Assembly (NCBI GenBank): GCA_014376325.1
Contig: JACMRP010000006.1
Location: 1 to 16,735, forward strand
DNA from: Pseudobdellovibrionaceae bacterium
Lineage (GTDB): Bacteria > Bdellovibrionota > Bdellovibrionia > Bdellovibrionales > Bdellovibrionaceae
DNA: 16,735 nt
Reading direction: 5' to 3'
The notes under the pieces were generated by a model that made no database searches, was not told the DNA's origin, and saw nothing but the letters and a program-made list of their open reading frames with translations. Below, piece after piece: positions 1 through 7,119 of this stretch. Numbering within the stretch: position 1 is the stretch's first letter; every line of letters starts with the position of its first letter. Made by a program: the position numbers and the translations under genes.

Positions 1-120
1 CTCTGTGAGGCAGTCGAATCCTTAACAGTTGACCATGTTGCTTTCATTCGATTTCCATTCGAAAATCGCTCACTGACTCAGAGTAGGATTGCGGGTATTT
101 TTCCGCTTTCAAATATATGA
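1..120 (+). CDS. 3' end of an unidentified upstream gene (partial)
   Basis: Frame 1 is open from the first base and ends in TGA at 118-120, giving 39 codons. The translated tail includes AVESLTVDHVAFIRFPFE and ends in GIFPLSNI. It reads like protein (mixed hydrophobic and charged residues, no low complexity), and the opposite strand is not open here. I do not recognise the family. A chance open frame of this length is possible, so the call is tentative. Confidence 0.3.
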   Translation, partial: LCEAVESLTVDHVAFIRFPFENRSLTQSRIAGIFPLSNI

Positions 121-141
121 AAAACTTATAGGCAGAATTCC

Positions 142-170
142 ACTGTTCGACAGTTCGCGAGAAATCGCGA
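142..170. repeat. Two adjacent small inverted repeats upstream of the secreted protein gene
   Basis: ACTG at 142-145 pairs with CAGT at 151-154. Directly beside it TCGCGA at 155-160 and TCGCGA at 165-170 form a second palindromic pair separated by GAAA. They lie about 125 bases before the start codon at 296. The second could form a GAAA-loop hairpin or a dyad binding site. There is no T run after either, so I do not call a terminator. The rest of the 121-295 stretch shows no convincing promoter. Confidence 0.3.
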
Positions 171-295
171 CTTAGAACCTTAATATTTTTCGAACAATAC
201 AAGTAGGTTAAGACTGCGTTTTCTTATGAGACATGGCTTAGGTCTTGCTGAAGTATGAGCTGTGACGTCGTTTGCAAACTTGAAAGGATATCAAA

Positions 296-2146
296 ATGAT
301 TCAGGGGTTTTCTAAGTACCGGAAGTTTTTTCTAACCACGATTTTATGCCATGGGCTCTTTGCATTGCAGCCTGCGATTGCAGCCATTACTGCCCAGCTC
401 AGCGCTCCAGTTAGTAACACCACAATTACGACTGGCAGTTTTATCTTGTCAGCCAACGTGACTTCGTCGACCGCGGTCTCCAGTGTTATTTTCTATCGTG
501 ATAACTGGACCCAAGTTGGCGTCAGCAGTACCCCTCCATTTCAAATTTCATTAAGTGCAAATACAATTTCCGCAGGCAGCCACACTTTTTTTGCGGTAGC
601 TAGAGACATATCGGGGACTGCAGCGGCCACATCTATTTCATCAGTGAACATTGTCCTACCGGTTGTAGCTCCTGTCGCAAGTATTTCGGCTGTGGGCTCA
701 CCTGTTGTTACGGCGGCTCTGGGCTCACCTGTTGTTACGGCGGCTCTATCAGGGGCTAATGTGCTGCTGTCGGCTTCTCTGACTTCTTCAGATTCAACTA
801 TTGAAGTGACTTTCTACCGAGACAGCTGGATCCTACTTGCTGCCACGAAAGTGTCTCTTTATCAAATTTCCATTGCTCAAAGCTCACTCTCCAGCGGGAC
901 CCACACTTTTTTTGCGGTAGCTAGAAACGCTGCAGGCGGTGCTCAGGCTTCTGCCATTACCTCGCTGAATATTCCAAGCTCCCAAGTTGCAGCTCCAGCT
1001 CCAGCACCAGATCGAGCACCAGCAGCTGCACCAGCTCCAGCACCTTCTACTGTTTCAAGCTGTCAGCCTGGAGCCGTGGTTGGTTGGGATCCAATGCCTC
1101 TGTTTAAAAAATCCTATATCTCTGGCGGTCCCTATGCAGGAGCCTACACCGTAGGTCCCGCTGGTTATTTGAATTGGTATTTTTCAAGCTTAGGAGTCTT
1201 AGGCTTCATCGATCGCTTACCCTCTAGCGAAGTTAAACAGTATCTCAATAGTTACATGGCAAGCTTAGACAAACCGACTGCGACATCTCCGGGTTACACA
1301 ATTCAAGACGTCACTTTCGCCAATCCAGCTTCTCCTGCGACTTCGGCTTCTTCAAAGAAACCTCAGGACAGTGATGACTCTTATGCTTCGACAATTCTAT
1401 CAGTCGCTTCCCGATACGTTGCTTGTAATGATGCCGATGGCAGAGCATGGCTCAGCTCTATTAGTACTTTTGGATCCGGAGAAACCAATCTGCAGGTTTT
1501 GAAAAAGATTGCTGCAAAGAATCTGACAGATACGACGAAAGATTCTCCTACAGGTTTGATTCACACTTTCCAGGATCTCAATAAATATCCTATTTATTAC
1601 ACAGAAGATAATACAGAGGTTTACAAAGGTCTGAATGATTTTACAAAACTACTTTCGCGAGTCGGAGACGCCGATGCAGGATTTTACGGCCAAGCGGCGT
1701 CCACTGTCGCTGCCGGAATTCAAACTTATCTTTTCATGAACAACCAAGCGGTTTCGAATCTCTCTAACGGAGTTCGATTGAATGTCTCTGGTTTCGGGGT
1801 TGCATGGCAAAATGGCATCAGCGATAATTTCTATCCGGGAGCAGTGACTCAACTTTTCCCAGTCGCCCTCGGTGTTCCAATGCCAGATGCTACCAACAAG
1901 ACTGCCTTAGCGACACTGAATGCTATGGCGCCTTCTTGGTGCAATCGGCTCTATGATACCAACGGACGAGACCCATTTATGATTTTAGGTTACGGCGCGG
2001 CTCTTCTTGGAGATCAAGCTTCAGCACAGTGCCAGTTGGATTTCTTTGCTCAGCAAGCGCAAGCAGGGACAGCCACGATTACAGTGACCGGCCTCGGTTA
2101 CTATCAACGCACTGTCAATTTACTTCGTGGACAGGCCCCTTACTAG
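296..2146 (+). CDS. Secreted protein: two Ig-like modules, Pro/Ala linker, C-terminal six-hairpin-glycosidase-like domain
   Basis: A 616-residue exported protein. The start is supported by AAAGGA at 283-288, seven bases upstream. Residues 1-29 form a Sec signal peptide (RKFF, then a hydrophobic core ending ALQPAIA). Residues about 32-120 and 150-225 are two Ig-like modules with the shared signature SSGTHTFFAVARNAAG / SAGSHTFFAVARDISG, as found in extracellular polysaccharide-active proteins. Residues about 230-253 are a Pro/Ala linker. The C-terminal 360 residues are largely helical and contain DSDDSYAST and EDNTEVYKGLNDF, patterns that recall (alpha/alpha)6-barrel glycosidases. I infer a secreted carbohydrate-active or wall-active enzyme; the catalytic family is not certain and no catalytic pair can be assigned. 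Two repeats inside the gene (see repeat features) show recent internal duplication. Confidence 0.6.
   Translation: MIQGFSKYRKFFLTTILCHGLFALQPAIAAITAQLSAPVSNTTITTGSFILSANVTSSTAVSSVIFYRDNWTQVGVSSTPPFQISLSANTISAGSHTFFAVARDISGTAAATSISSVNIVLPVVAPVASISAVGSPVVTAALGSPVVTAALSGANVLLSASLTSSDSTIEVTFYRDSWILLAATKVSLYQISIAQSSLSSGTHTFFAVARNAAGGAQASAITSLNIPSSQVAAPAPAPDRAPAAAPAPAPSTVSSCQPGAVVGWDPMPLFKKSYISGGPYAGAYTVGPAGYLNWYFSSLGVLGFIDRLPSSEVKQYLNSYMASLDKPTATSPGYTIQDVTFANPASPATSASSKKPQDSDDSYASTILSVASRYVACNDADGRAWLSSISTFGSGETNLQVLKKIAAKNLTDTTKDSPTGLIHTFQDLNKYPIYYTEDNTEVYKGLNDFTKLLSRVGDADAGFYGQAASTVAAGIQTYLFMNNQAVSNLSNGVRLNVSGFGVAWQNGISDNFYPGAVTQLFPVALGVPMPDATNKTALATLNAMAPSWCNRLYDTNGRDPFMILGYGAALLGDQASAQCQLDFFAQQAQAGTATITVTGLGYYQRTVNLLRGQAPY
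580..925 (+). repeat. 25-bp identical segments at 580-604 and 901-925 in the two Ig-like modules
   Basis: The sequence CCACACTTTTTTTGCGGTAG plus CTAGA is identical at 580-604 and 901-925, encoding the HTFFAVAR strand of each Ig-like module. Identity over synonymous positions, while flanking parts of the modules have diverged, suggests gene conversion or selection rather than simple old duplication. Confidence 0.85.
694..747 (+). repeat. Perfect 27-bp in-frame tandem duplication
   Basis: Bases 694-720 and 721-747 are identical 27-mers (start GGGCTCACCTG, end CGGCGGCTCT). In the protein this gives GSPVVTAAL twice, in the linker between the first and second Ig-like modules. Zero divergence between copies and a length divisible by three point to a very recent slippage or unequal exchange event that preserved the frame. 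Confidence 0.95.
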
Positions 2147-2192
2147 GGGCTTGAAGCGGCGGCCTGAGAGATTCAAAAAATCTTTGGCCGCT
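2133..2192 (+). terminator. Two hairpins at the end of the secreted protein gene, without a T run
   Basis: AGGCCCC (2133-2139) pairs with GGGGCTT (2146-2152), one G-T pair, placing the stop codon TAG in or next to the loop. A second, longer one pairs AGCGGC (2155-2160) with GCCGCT (2187-2192), with inner arms AGATT/AATCT. No U-rich tail follows, so these are transcript-end or stability structures at best rather than a classic intrinsic terminator. Confidence 0.35.
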
Positions 2193-2197
2193 AGGAC

Positions 2198-2251
2198 TTA
2201 CTGATTCTTGTAATAATCGACAGCTTTATTCTTCAAACGTTCGCAGTAATG
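2198..2251 (-). pseudogene. C-terminal gene fragment abutting the IS remnant
   Basis: Read on the minus strand from 2251, the codons give HYCERLKNKAVDYYKNQ and a TAA at 2198-2200. The fragment starts exactly at the inner edge of the IS3-like terminal repeat at 2252. It reads like a genuine charged protein tail, so the element may have interrupted a minus-strand gene. The obvious candidate partner is the minus-strand HTH regulator on the other side of the element, but no sequence overlap proves this. Confidence 0.35.
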
Positions 2252-2517
2252 TGATCTTACCCCGAAAAAACGGACAGGAGAATTATGCGACGTTTAGTTG
2301 TTGTCGTTCATATTCCATCGGCGTCATGCCTTATTCACGTCACGTTTTTCAAGGACTAGCTCTTCGACCATCTTGTATTTTACTTCAGATGGCCTTGCGA
2401 GAAAAAAGCTGCGGCTCGTTTCAAAATGTGATTCACATTCTTCAGATCTTCGACTTCTTTTCGAAGGCGTTTAATTTCTTCAGCCTCAGGACTTAGACTC
2501 GGCTTTGTGGAAATGCC
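2252..2517 (-). mobile_element. IS3-family remnant, internally deleted (orfA 3' end, orfB both ends)
   Basis: On the minus strand 2517-2380 encodes the C-terminus of an IS3-type OrfA, with IKRLRKEVEDLKNVNHILKR then AAAFFSQ before TAA at 2380-2382; the leucine-zipper helix followed by AAAFF is diagnostic of the family. It is followed by a fragment like the start of OrfB (KYKMVEELVLEKRDVNKA) and then, in another frame, MTPMEYERQQLNVA ending at 2283-2285, the usual OrfB C-terminus. The integrase core with its DDE residues is absent. TGATCTTACCCCG at 2252-2264 matches the IS3-type terminal repeat (IS3 itself begins TGATCTTACCC). The matching outer repeat expected above 2517 is not visible, so that end is lost. 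The element cannot move on its own. Confidence 0.75.
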
Positions 2518-2552
2518 TTTCCTTGGCTAAGTTTTCAGCTGCTCTGCTAATT

Positions 2553-2961
2553 CTAGTGCCTCAAGCCACTAAATTTGATTTCGATCGTGCCGGAGGTCTT
2601 TTGACGACTAAGCCCCAATGACTCTAGTTTAGATAAAGCAGCCTTCGAAGTTGCGCGATTCAGATTATGCTTCTTTTTAATTTCTGTTGGCGCCAAACCT
2701 TCTTTTAGTTCAAAGAAGTAGGCGAGATTCGACGGATGTCGCGCGAAAAAAAAGTTCTTGTTCATGATTAAAGCTATGAAATCCTCCAGGAGCTTTCAGC
2801 GCACTAACAATAAGTTCTTCCACTTCTATTCCGAGTGCCGAACAGATCTGCTCAAGGCGCATAAAAGAGAAATCTTTTCTGGTCATCCACCGTTTGAATG
2901 TTGGAAGAGAGGTGTTAAGCAGGGTTGCGAGTTCCCGATAGCTCAGCTTTCGGTCGCGCAT
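2553..2961 (-). pseudogene. XRE-type HTH regulator split by a frameshift in a T8 run
   Basis: The first frame starts at ATG 2961 and encodes an HTH domain (residues about 3-55, with YRELATLLNTSLPTFKRWM and LEQICSALGIEVEEL), reaching NHEQELFF. The continuation lies in a second frame from the homopolymer at 2746-2753: FARHPSNLAYFFELKEGLAP, then EIKKKHNLNRATSKAALSKL and a TAG at 2553-2555. With seven T's instead of eight on the coding strand the two halves join as EQELFFARHP, which is a natural reading. The second half looks like the winged-helix-like region seen after such HTH domains. The product may be broken, rescued by slippage on the T8 run, or the extra T may be a sequencing error. The tail after KFSGLRH seems short, and the IS remnant begins just beyond it. 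A possible -10 (TATAAT on the minus strand at 2997-3002) lies about 35 bases before the start. Confidence 0.65.
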
Positions 2962-3022
2962 TGGAACACCGGCTGTTGCGAGTAGCGGAACTTGCTATTA
3001 TAAAAAAGACTACGTAATTCCT

Positions 3023-3289
3023 GTGGGAAATAATGCCATTAATCTATCTGTGACCTTCACTCCAGATTTCAGCGTAGGTGCAGATTGTGAGGAGGTCCAA
3101 GCGAATCCACCGGAGCCAACGATATTGGTCGAGAGAACTTTTGAAAACAGAAGTTACTATGACACCCTTACTTGGATAGAGTCGGTGAAAACCATTGATG
3201 CTTGGACGGCGACGCCAAACATGGGGGTTAAGTGCCCTGTGGAAACCGCAAATAAAAAGTTAAAGGAATTTGGACTGGTGACTCTTTGA
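3023..3289 (+). CDS. Hypothetical 88-codon ORF, possibly a 5'-truncated fragment
   Basis: A GTG at 3023 opens 88 codons ending at TGA 3287-3289. The product contains NLSVTFTPDFSVGADCEE, PEPTILVERTFENRSYYD and MGVKCPVETANKKLKEF. I recognise no family, signal peptide or membrane segment. The same frame stays open upstream to about 2944, through GTCYYKKDYVIP, antisense to the start of the HTH regulator. This suggests that the true 5' part was lost and replaced rather than that GTG 3023 is a genuine start. No ribosome binding site precedes 3023. A small hairpin (GTGCC 3328-3332 with GGCAC 3338-3342) lies downstream, without a T run. Confidence 0.35.
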   Translation: MGNNAINLSVTFTPDFSVGADCEEVQANPPEPTILVERTFENRSYYDTLTWIESVKTIDAWTATPNMGVKCPVETANKKLKEFGLVTL

Positions 3290-3572
3290 TCGACTGACTC
3301 GCTGAGTTTGGACCAGTCTTGATACGGGTGCCGTTAAGGCACTAGCTTTCCACGTGCCGCAGAGTTTGCCTCTAACCGTGAAACAATTTTCATCCAACTA
3401 ATACTAAGACGTGGACAGTGTCACTGGGCGCGATAGTCCGCAAGATTCGCGTGTACCACAGCATTATTTAGCCTTATTTTTTGTATTATACCCTCGTGCG
3501 TGTCAGTGTCCCGGATGTCGTGATGTCTTCATGGGCATATTGATGAAAGATCATTTTAAAAAAAAGGATAAG

Positions 3573-3878
3573 ATGGGCTTGTCTCGCAAATTAAATGACA
3601 AAATTGATTCGTTCACTCCGGATCAGATGGACCGCTTAATTCGTATGGGTTGGGAAGATCGATCGACATTTGAGTCGATCGAAACCCAGTTTGGGCTAAC
3701 TGAAAACGAATTCGTTCGTTTAATGCGTGCCCAGCTTCCTAAATCGACGTTTATTCGGTGGCGAAAGCGCATTCATAACCAAGGTCAACTTAAGCACGAA
3801 ACTAAACGTGGTTTTAAAACTACCAGGTTTAAGTGCTCACGCCAGTCTGTCGACGGAGTCACAAAAGGCTGGAAGTGA
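3573..3878 (+). CDS. DUF2805 / TIGR03643-type small protein
   Basis: About 101 residues from ATG 3573, chosen because AAGGATAAG lies directly upstream (3564-3572) and because the family core starts shortly after; a longer frame from GTG 3411 has no similarity in its extra part. The core FTPDQMDRLIRMGWEDRSTF, then ETQFGLTENEFVRLMR and STFIRWRKRI, follows the pattern of this family: a helical domain with GWEDR, QFGL and a basic WRKR motif. It resembles a small helix-turn-helix nucleic-acid-binding fold. The function is unknown. From memory, members often sit beside DASH cryptochromes, and here the gene converges on one with a 20-base gap, which supports both assignments. The basic tail (KHETKRGFKTTRFKCSRQ) extends beyond the conserved part. 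Confidence 0.7.
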   Translation: MGLSRKLNDKIDSFTPDQMDRLIRMGWEDRSTFESIETQFGLTENEFVRLMRAQLPKSTFIRWRKRIHNQGQLKHETKRGFKTTRFKCSRQSVDGVTKGWK

Positions 3879-3898
3879 AGGAACGCGAGCGCCTTTGA

Positions 3899-5191
3899 CT
3901 ACGTCGTTCCGCGTATCGCAATTTTATGCAACCATTTTTTAACGTACAGCTTTTCGGGATCATAGGTTTCAGCTTGTCTTTCGACATTAAAAACTCGGTC
4001 TCGAGGATCTGTTCCGACTCCTGCTAGGTAGCTCCAGTTTCCCCAGTTGCTCGCGCAATCATAGTCAATGAGCATTTCTTCAAAATAAGATGCTCCTAAA
4101 CGCCAGTCAACATTCTGAATTTTTACAAGGTAGCTAGCGACGTTTTGGCGACCTCGATTGGACATCCAGCCTGTCTTTTTCAATTCTAGCATATTCGCGT
4201 CAATAAAGTCGACGCCGGTTGCGCCATCTTTCCATTTTGTGAATAAATCCATTTCTAGTTCATGCGGCAATATTTTCGTTTTGATATTTTTAGCTCCGCT
4301 TCTTAAAAATAATTTTTCTTTGTTGAGATAGGAATTGTACTTAAAGTAATCGCGCCAAAGTAGTTCGAAAAGAATCCAGTATGTCGACTCATTACTGCCG
4401 TATTTATTCTCAAAAGATTTTAGTTCAGCATAAATCGTGCGGGCGCTAATACCCCCTAATGAAAGCCACGGCGAAAACTTAGTCGAATCCTCAAACCGAA
4501 GCATTCCATTGCGTGTATTTTTATAGTTTATTGGATTTTCGGTCTTGCTAAAATAAGCATTGAGATGTTTTAGGGCCGCACTCTCTCCACCTTTAAAAAG
4601 GACTTTTGGATCAGATAAACTCTGTTTCAAAGCAGGAACAGTCGTTAGATAATCAGCTTGAGTACACGTCATTGGGCGAGGAAATATATCAACCATTTCG
4701 ACGGGGGCAGGAACGCTTAAAGTTTTCTCAATTTCTTTTCGAAATTCTGTGAAGGTGAAATTTTTACTTGCACTTTTGTTTTCAAAAATAGGCACTGTTT
4801 TTTGAAAATCGGTGAGCGTTGAATCGATTTTTGAATACAATTTAATATTTGCTGCAAAACATATTGTTTTGATATTTTCGAACTGTACGGATTCTTCGTG
4901 ATTAACATCCTCATCAATAACTATTTGCTGAATGCTATTTTTAATTTCATGGCCAATGAATTCCTGCAACGGCAAACAAGTGATAATCAATTCCTGGTTT
5001 CGAAGTTTTAGTGATGCCTGCAGGTCCGAAAGACATTCCAGTGCAAACTGCTTTCGAAACGGGCCTGCGCGCCGAACTAAGTCTCGCCAACTGATGACAA
5101 ACATTATTTCTTCCGAATTTTGAATTGCCCAGTTTAAAAGAGGTGAATCCGCAAGTCTTAAATTTTTTGTGAAGCAGAGTAAAGTTTTTAT
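3899..5191 (-). pseudogene. DASH-type cryptochrome/photolyase with ATA where the start ATG is expected
   Basis: The protein is a flavin-binding photolyase-superfamily member of the DASH branch, which repairs cyclobutane dimers mainly in single-stranded DNA and may signal blue light. FAD-domain landmarks are clear: GGESAALKHLNAYF, KFSPWLSLGGIS, ESTYWILFELLWRDYF, ANMLELKKTGWMSNRGRQNV, DWRLGASYFEEMLIDYDCAS, NWGNWSYLAGVGTDPRDRVF. The first in-frame ATG (5104) would delete the first part of the Rossmann-like antenna domain. The same frame is open to 5218 and encodes KTLLCFTKNLRLADSPLLNW, which fits the usual N-terminus of about FTNDLRLHDN. The codon before this Lys, where ATG would be expected, is ATA at 5191-5189, with a GGA seven to nine bases before it. 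So the gene is either silenced by ATG-to-ATA mutation, translated from a rare start, or made as a truncated protein from 5104. The remaining 430 codons carry no stop, so any loss is recent. Base composition is visibly more AT-rich than in the genes at 6416-8640. Confidence 0.75.
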
Positions 5192-5218
5192 ATTGAATCC
5201 AAGATTTTTAATTTTTTC

Positions 5219-5641
5219 TTATTCTGAACACCTTTTGTTTCAGACGCTAGTATTATCACAAAGACGTGCAGAAGTACTTGTGGCTCAGCGTATCGCAGTG
5301 ACTCAAGAGTAACTCAGACGGGGTGTTGCAAAGGCTTTGGCCCGCGATTTTAATTAACGAGTCTTTCGGCTTTGAGATTTTCAGAGGAGATACCGTCGAA
5401 CTAGATCTGAAAATAGTTAAACTAAAAAAACTAAAATTAATTAAGACCGTTTGTTTTGGGCGGGGCATGCTTCATGATTAGAAGGCAAATAACACTAGGG
5501 CGATATGATTTATCTTTACTGCTTCATTGTAAGAAGCCGCAGGACCGCCCATTGAAACTTGATTAGCTGTGTCTTGGTGAGCGAGCGAAGATGATTTGCA
5601 CCATTTCTAAATTCGGACTCAGCTGGTTTAGTAACGCAGTA
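5219..5641. other. Gene-poor AT-rich stretch
   Basis: No ORF with convincing protein character, RNA gene or terminator was found. Short open pieces exist on both strands (for example a plus-strand stretch reading LSQRRAEVLVAQ from about 5256 and ending in a stop), but frames break repeatedly. The segment lies between two disabled genes and probably consists of decayed coding sequence. Confidence 0.45.
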
Positions 5642-6269
5642 TTATCGGGAAGTAACCGAATCTAGAAACCTAACAGAGCTTTCGGACAGGACAGTGGTCA
5701 CCTCTGGCAACTCGTTGTCTAGTTCGTGAAGTGCACCATCGTATGACTTTACTTCAAAGTGGGAAGCATTTTTACGGATGGTTTGGAGGGTCAAATTGCG
5801 CTCTACGTAGGAATCTTTGGATCCAGAAAGGAACACAATTCCGCGGATAGAGTCATCAATTTTGGATGGATACCCGGAGCAATGAGAATCACAGCATCGG
5901 CTCTGTTGCATCGGGCGGGAGATCGACTTGAATTCGGGTGTCGTTCATTGAACCTTCAGAACCACCTTGGCTAAGGTAATCGAAATAAATGATCCTGTAG
6001 CCCGCATCATTAAGGCGAGAAAAATAAGGTGCGTGATTTTGGATGGAATCGGCAAGGCCATGTAGATATAGAATGCAACCTTTTAGTTTCGTCGTTTCTA
6101 AAGAGTAACCAGCACGCATGCTTAAGTTCAAGGGGGTATAGTGCACCATCTCTTTGACGTCACTTGGGGGAAGTAATTGGGATTCGGAATTTGGTTCTCG
6201 AATGGAATGGTGAGAGCAAGAAGCAACAATAAAAAGTAATGGCGCGACGAAGGATAACATTCTATTCAT
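5642..6269 (-). pseudogene. Alpha/beta-hydrolase lipoprotein pseudogene (nucleophile region lost)
   Basis: The start at ATG 6269 gives a lipoprotein signal peptide (LSFVAPLLFIVASC, lipobox IVASC, lipidated Cys18) followed by the beta3-loop and strand-4 region of a monoacylglycerol-lipase-like hydrolase: GCILYLHGLADS (oxyanion HG motif) and YRIIYFDYLSQGGSEGS. The frame then ends soon after DLPPDATEPML at 5889-5891. A different frame from about 5890 reads DAVILIAPGIHPK, and a third (5911-5642) supplies FLSGSKDSYVERNLTLQTI and YDGALHELDNELPEV, the Asp- and His-bearing ends of the catalytic triad. The GxSxG nucleophile elbow that should lie between them is absent in all frames. The gene therefore has an internal deletion of perhaps 100 codons plus frameshifts and should not make active enzyme. 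Confidence 0.7.
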
Positions 6270-6404
6270 AGCACAGTTGTATCACTTCGAAAGCGAAGTT
6301 TCATTTTCGAACGCGCGTCGACACCTTCGTGGTCTAAAATAGTATCCGGGAAGGCCAGTCTCAGTTACCATGTTTGCATCGTCTTATTTTTGACTCGTAA
6401 CTTT

Positions 6405-6410
6405 AAGGAG
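6405..6410 (+). promoter_or_regulatory. Strong ribosome binding site of the GST gene
   Basis: AAGGAG ends five bases before ATG 6416 and fixes the start. Confidence 0.7.
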
Positions 6411-6415
6411 ATTTT

Positions 6416-7033
6416 ATGTCGACTGATAAAATGATCCTGTATTACAATCCCATGTCCCGCGGCCGTACAGTTCACTGGATGCTCGAAGAAGTGAATGCAT
6501 CTTATGAAACCAAGTTGCTAAAGTGGGAAACGAATGATCAGAAGTCGCTCGAGTATCTCAAGCTGAATCCGATGGGCAAGATTCCGACTTTCGTTCACAA
6601 TGATATTGTTATCACCGAAGTTCCAGCAATCATCGCCTATTTGGCGGATATCTTTCCTGCAGCAGGGCTCGCGCCGGCACTTCAATCTCCCGAGCGTGGG
6701 GCCTATTATCGATGGCTTTTCTTTGCGGCAGCTAACATCGAACCGGCGATGTTTGATCTGAAACATCCCCGTGCCAATTCTCCGAGCTCTGGACAACTAG
6801 GTCATGGCAACACCCACGACGTTGTTAATACTTTGGATCAGACGCTGAGCAAAGGGTACCTCTGCGGTGATCGTTTTTCTGCCGCGGACCTTTTTATGGC
6901 TGCCTCTGTGCACTGGTGGCTGTTTACCAAAGTGCTCGAAGCGCGCCCTGCTTTCGAAAAATACGTAGCTCTTTGCCAAGACCGGCCAGCTTTCCGCAGC
7001 CACATGACAAAAACGGGCTCGTTTAGAGGATAA
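6416..7033 (+). CDS. Glutathione S-transferase family protein
   Basis: A 205-residue cytosolic GST of usual length. The N-terminal thioredoxin-like domain spans residues about 6-80 (MILYYNPMSRGRTVHWMLEE, with Ser14 as the likely glutathione-activating residue; NPMGKIPTFV with the cis-Pro at 57). The helical C-terminal domain covers about 90-205, with the N-capping motif GDRFSAADLFMAA. The usual E-S/T-x-A glutathione gamma-glutamyl contact reads TEVPAI here, so the Ser/Thr after Glu68 is Val, which may alter substrate preference. These enzymes conjugate glutathione to electrophiles or reduce peroxides; the exact substrate is not visible. It lies 86 bases before the photolyase gene on the same strand, so joint transcription is possible and would fit a photo-oxidative stress role. 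Confidence 0.85.
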   Translation: MSTDKMILYYNPMSRGRTVHWMLEEVNASYETKLLKWETNDQKSLEYLKLNPMGKIPTFVHNDIVITEVPAIIAYLADIFPAAGLAPALQSPERGAYYRWLFFAAANIEPAMFDLKHPRANSPSSGQLGHGNTHDVVNTLDQTLSKGYLCGDRFSAADLFMAASVHWWLFTKVLEARPAFEKYVALCQDRPAFRSHMTKTGSFRG

Positions 7034-7119
7034 TCCTATTTTGGTCCTCAGCGCGATTTCCAAGCCATTACGAAGCTAATTCGGCTAGGCTTTCCAATTA
7101 GTTAATAGTAGTGTGAACT

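Noticed and set aside
2251..2496. Plus-strand ORF of 81 codons
   Set aside because: It is the antisense of the IS3 OrfA/OrfB remnant, whose minus-strand frames have recognisable family motifs.
3411..3572. N-terminal extension of the DUF2805-type protein from GTG 3411
   Set aside because: The extra 54 residues have no family similarity, no ribosome binding site precedes the GTG, and ATG 3573 has AAGGATAAG directly upstream.
5247..5330. Plus-strand piece with LSQRRAEVLVAQ, reminiscent of the OmpA C-terminal helix
   Set aside because: Only about 20 codons before a stop, no supporting motif after a frame change; too short to assign.
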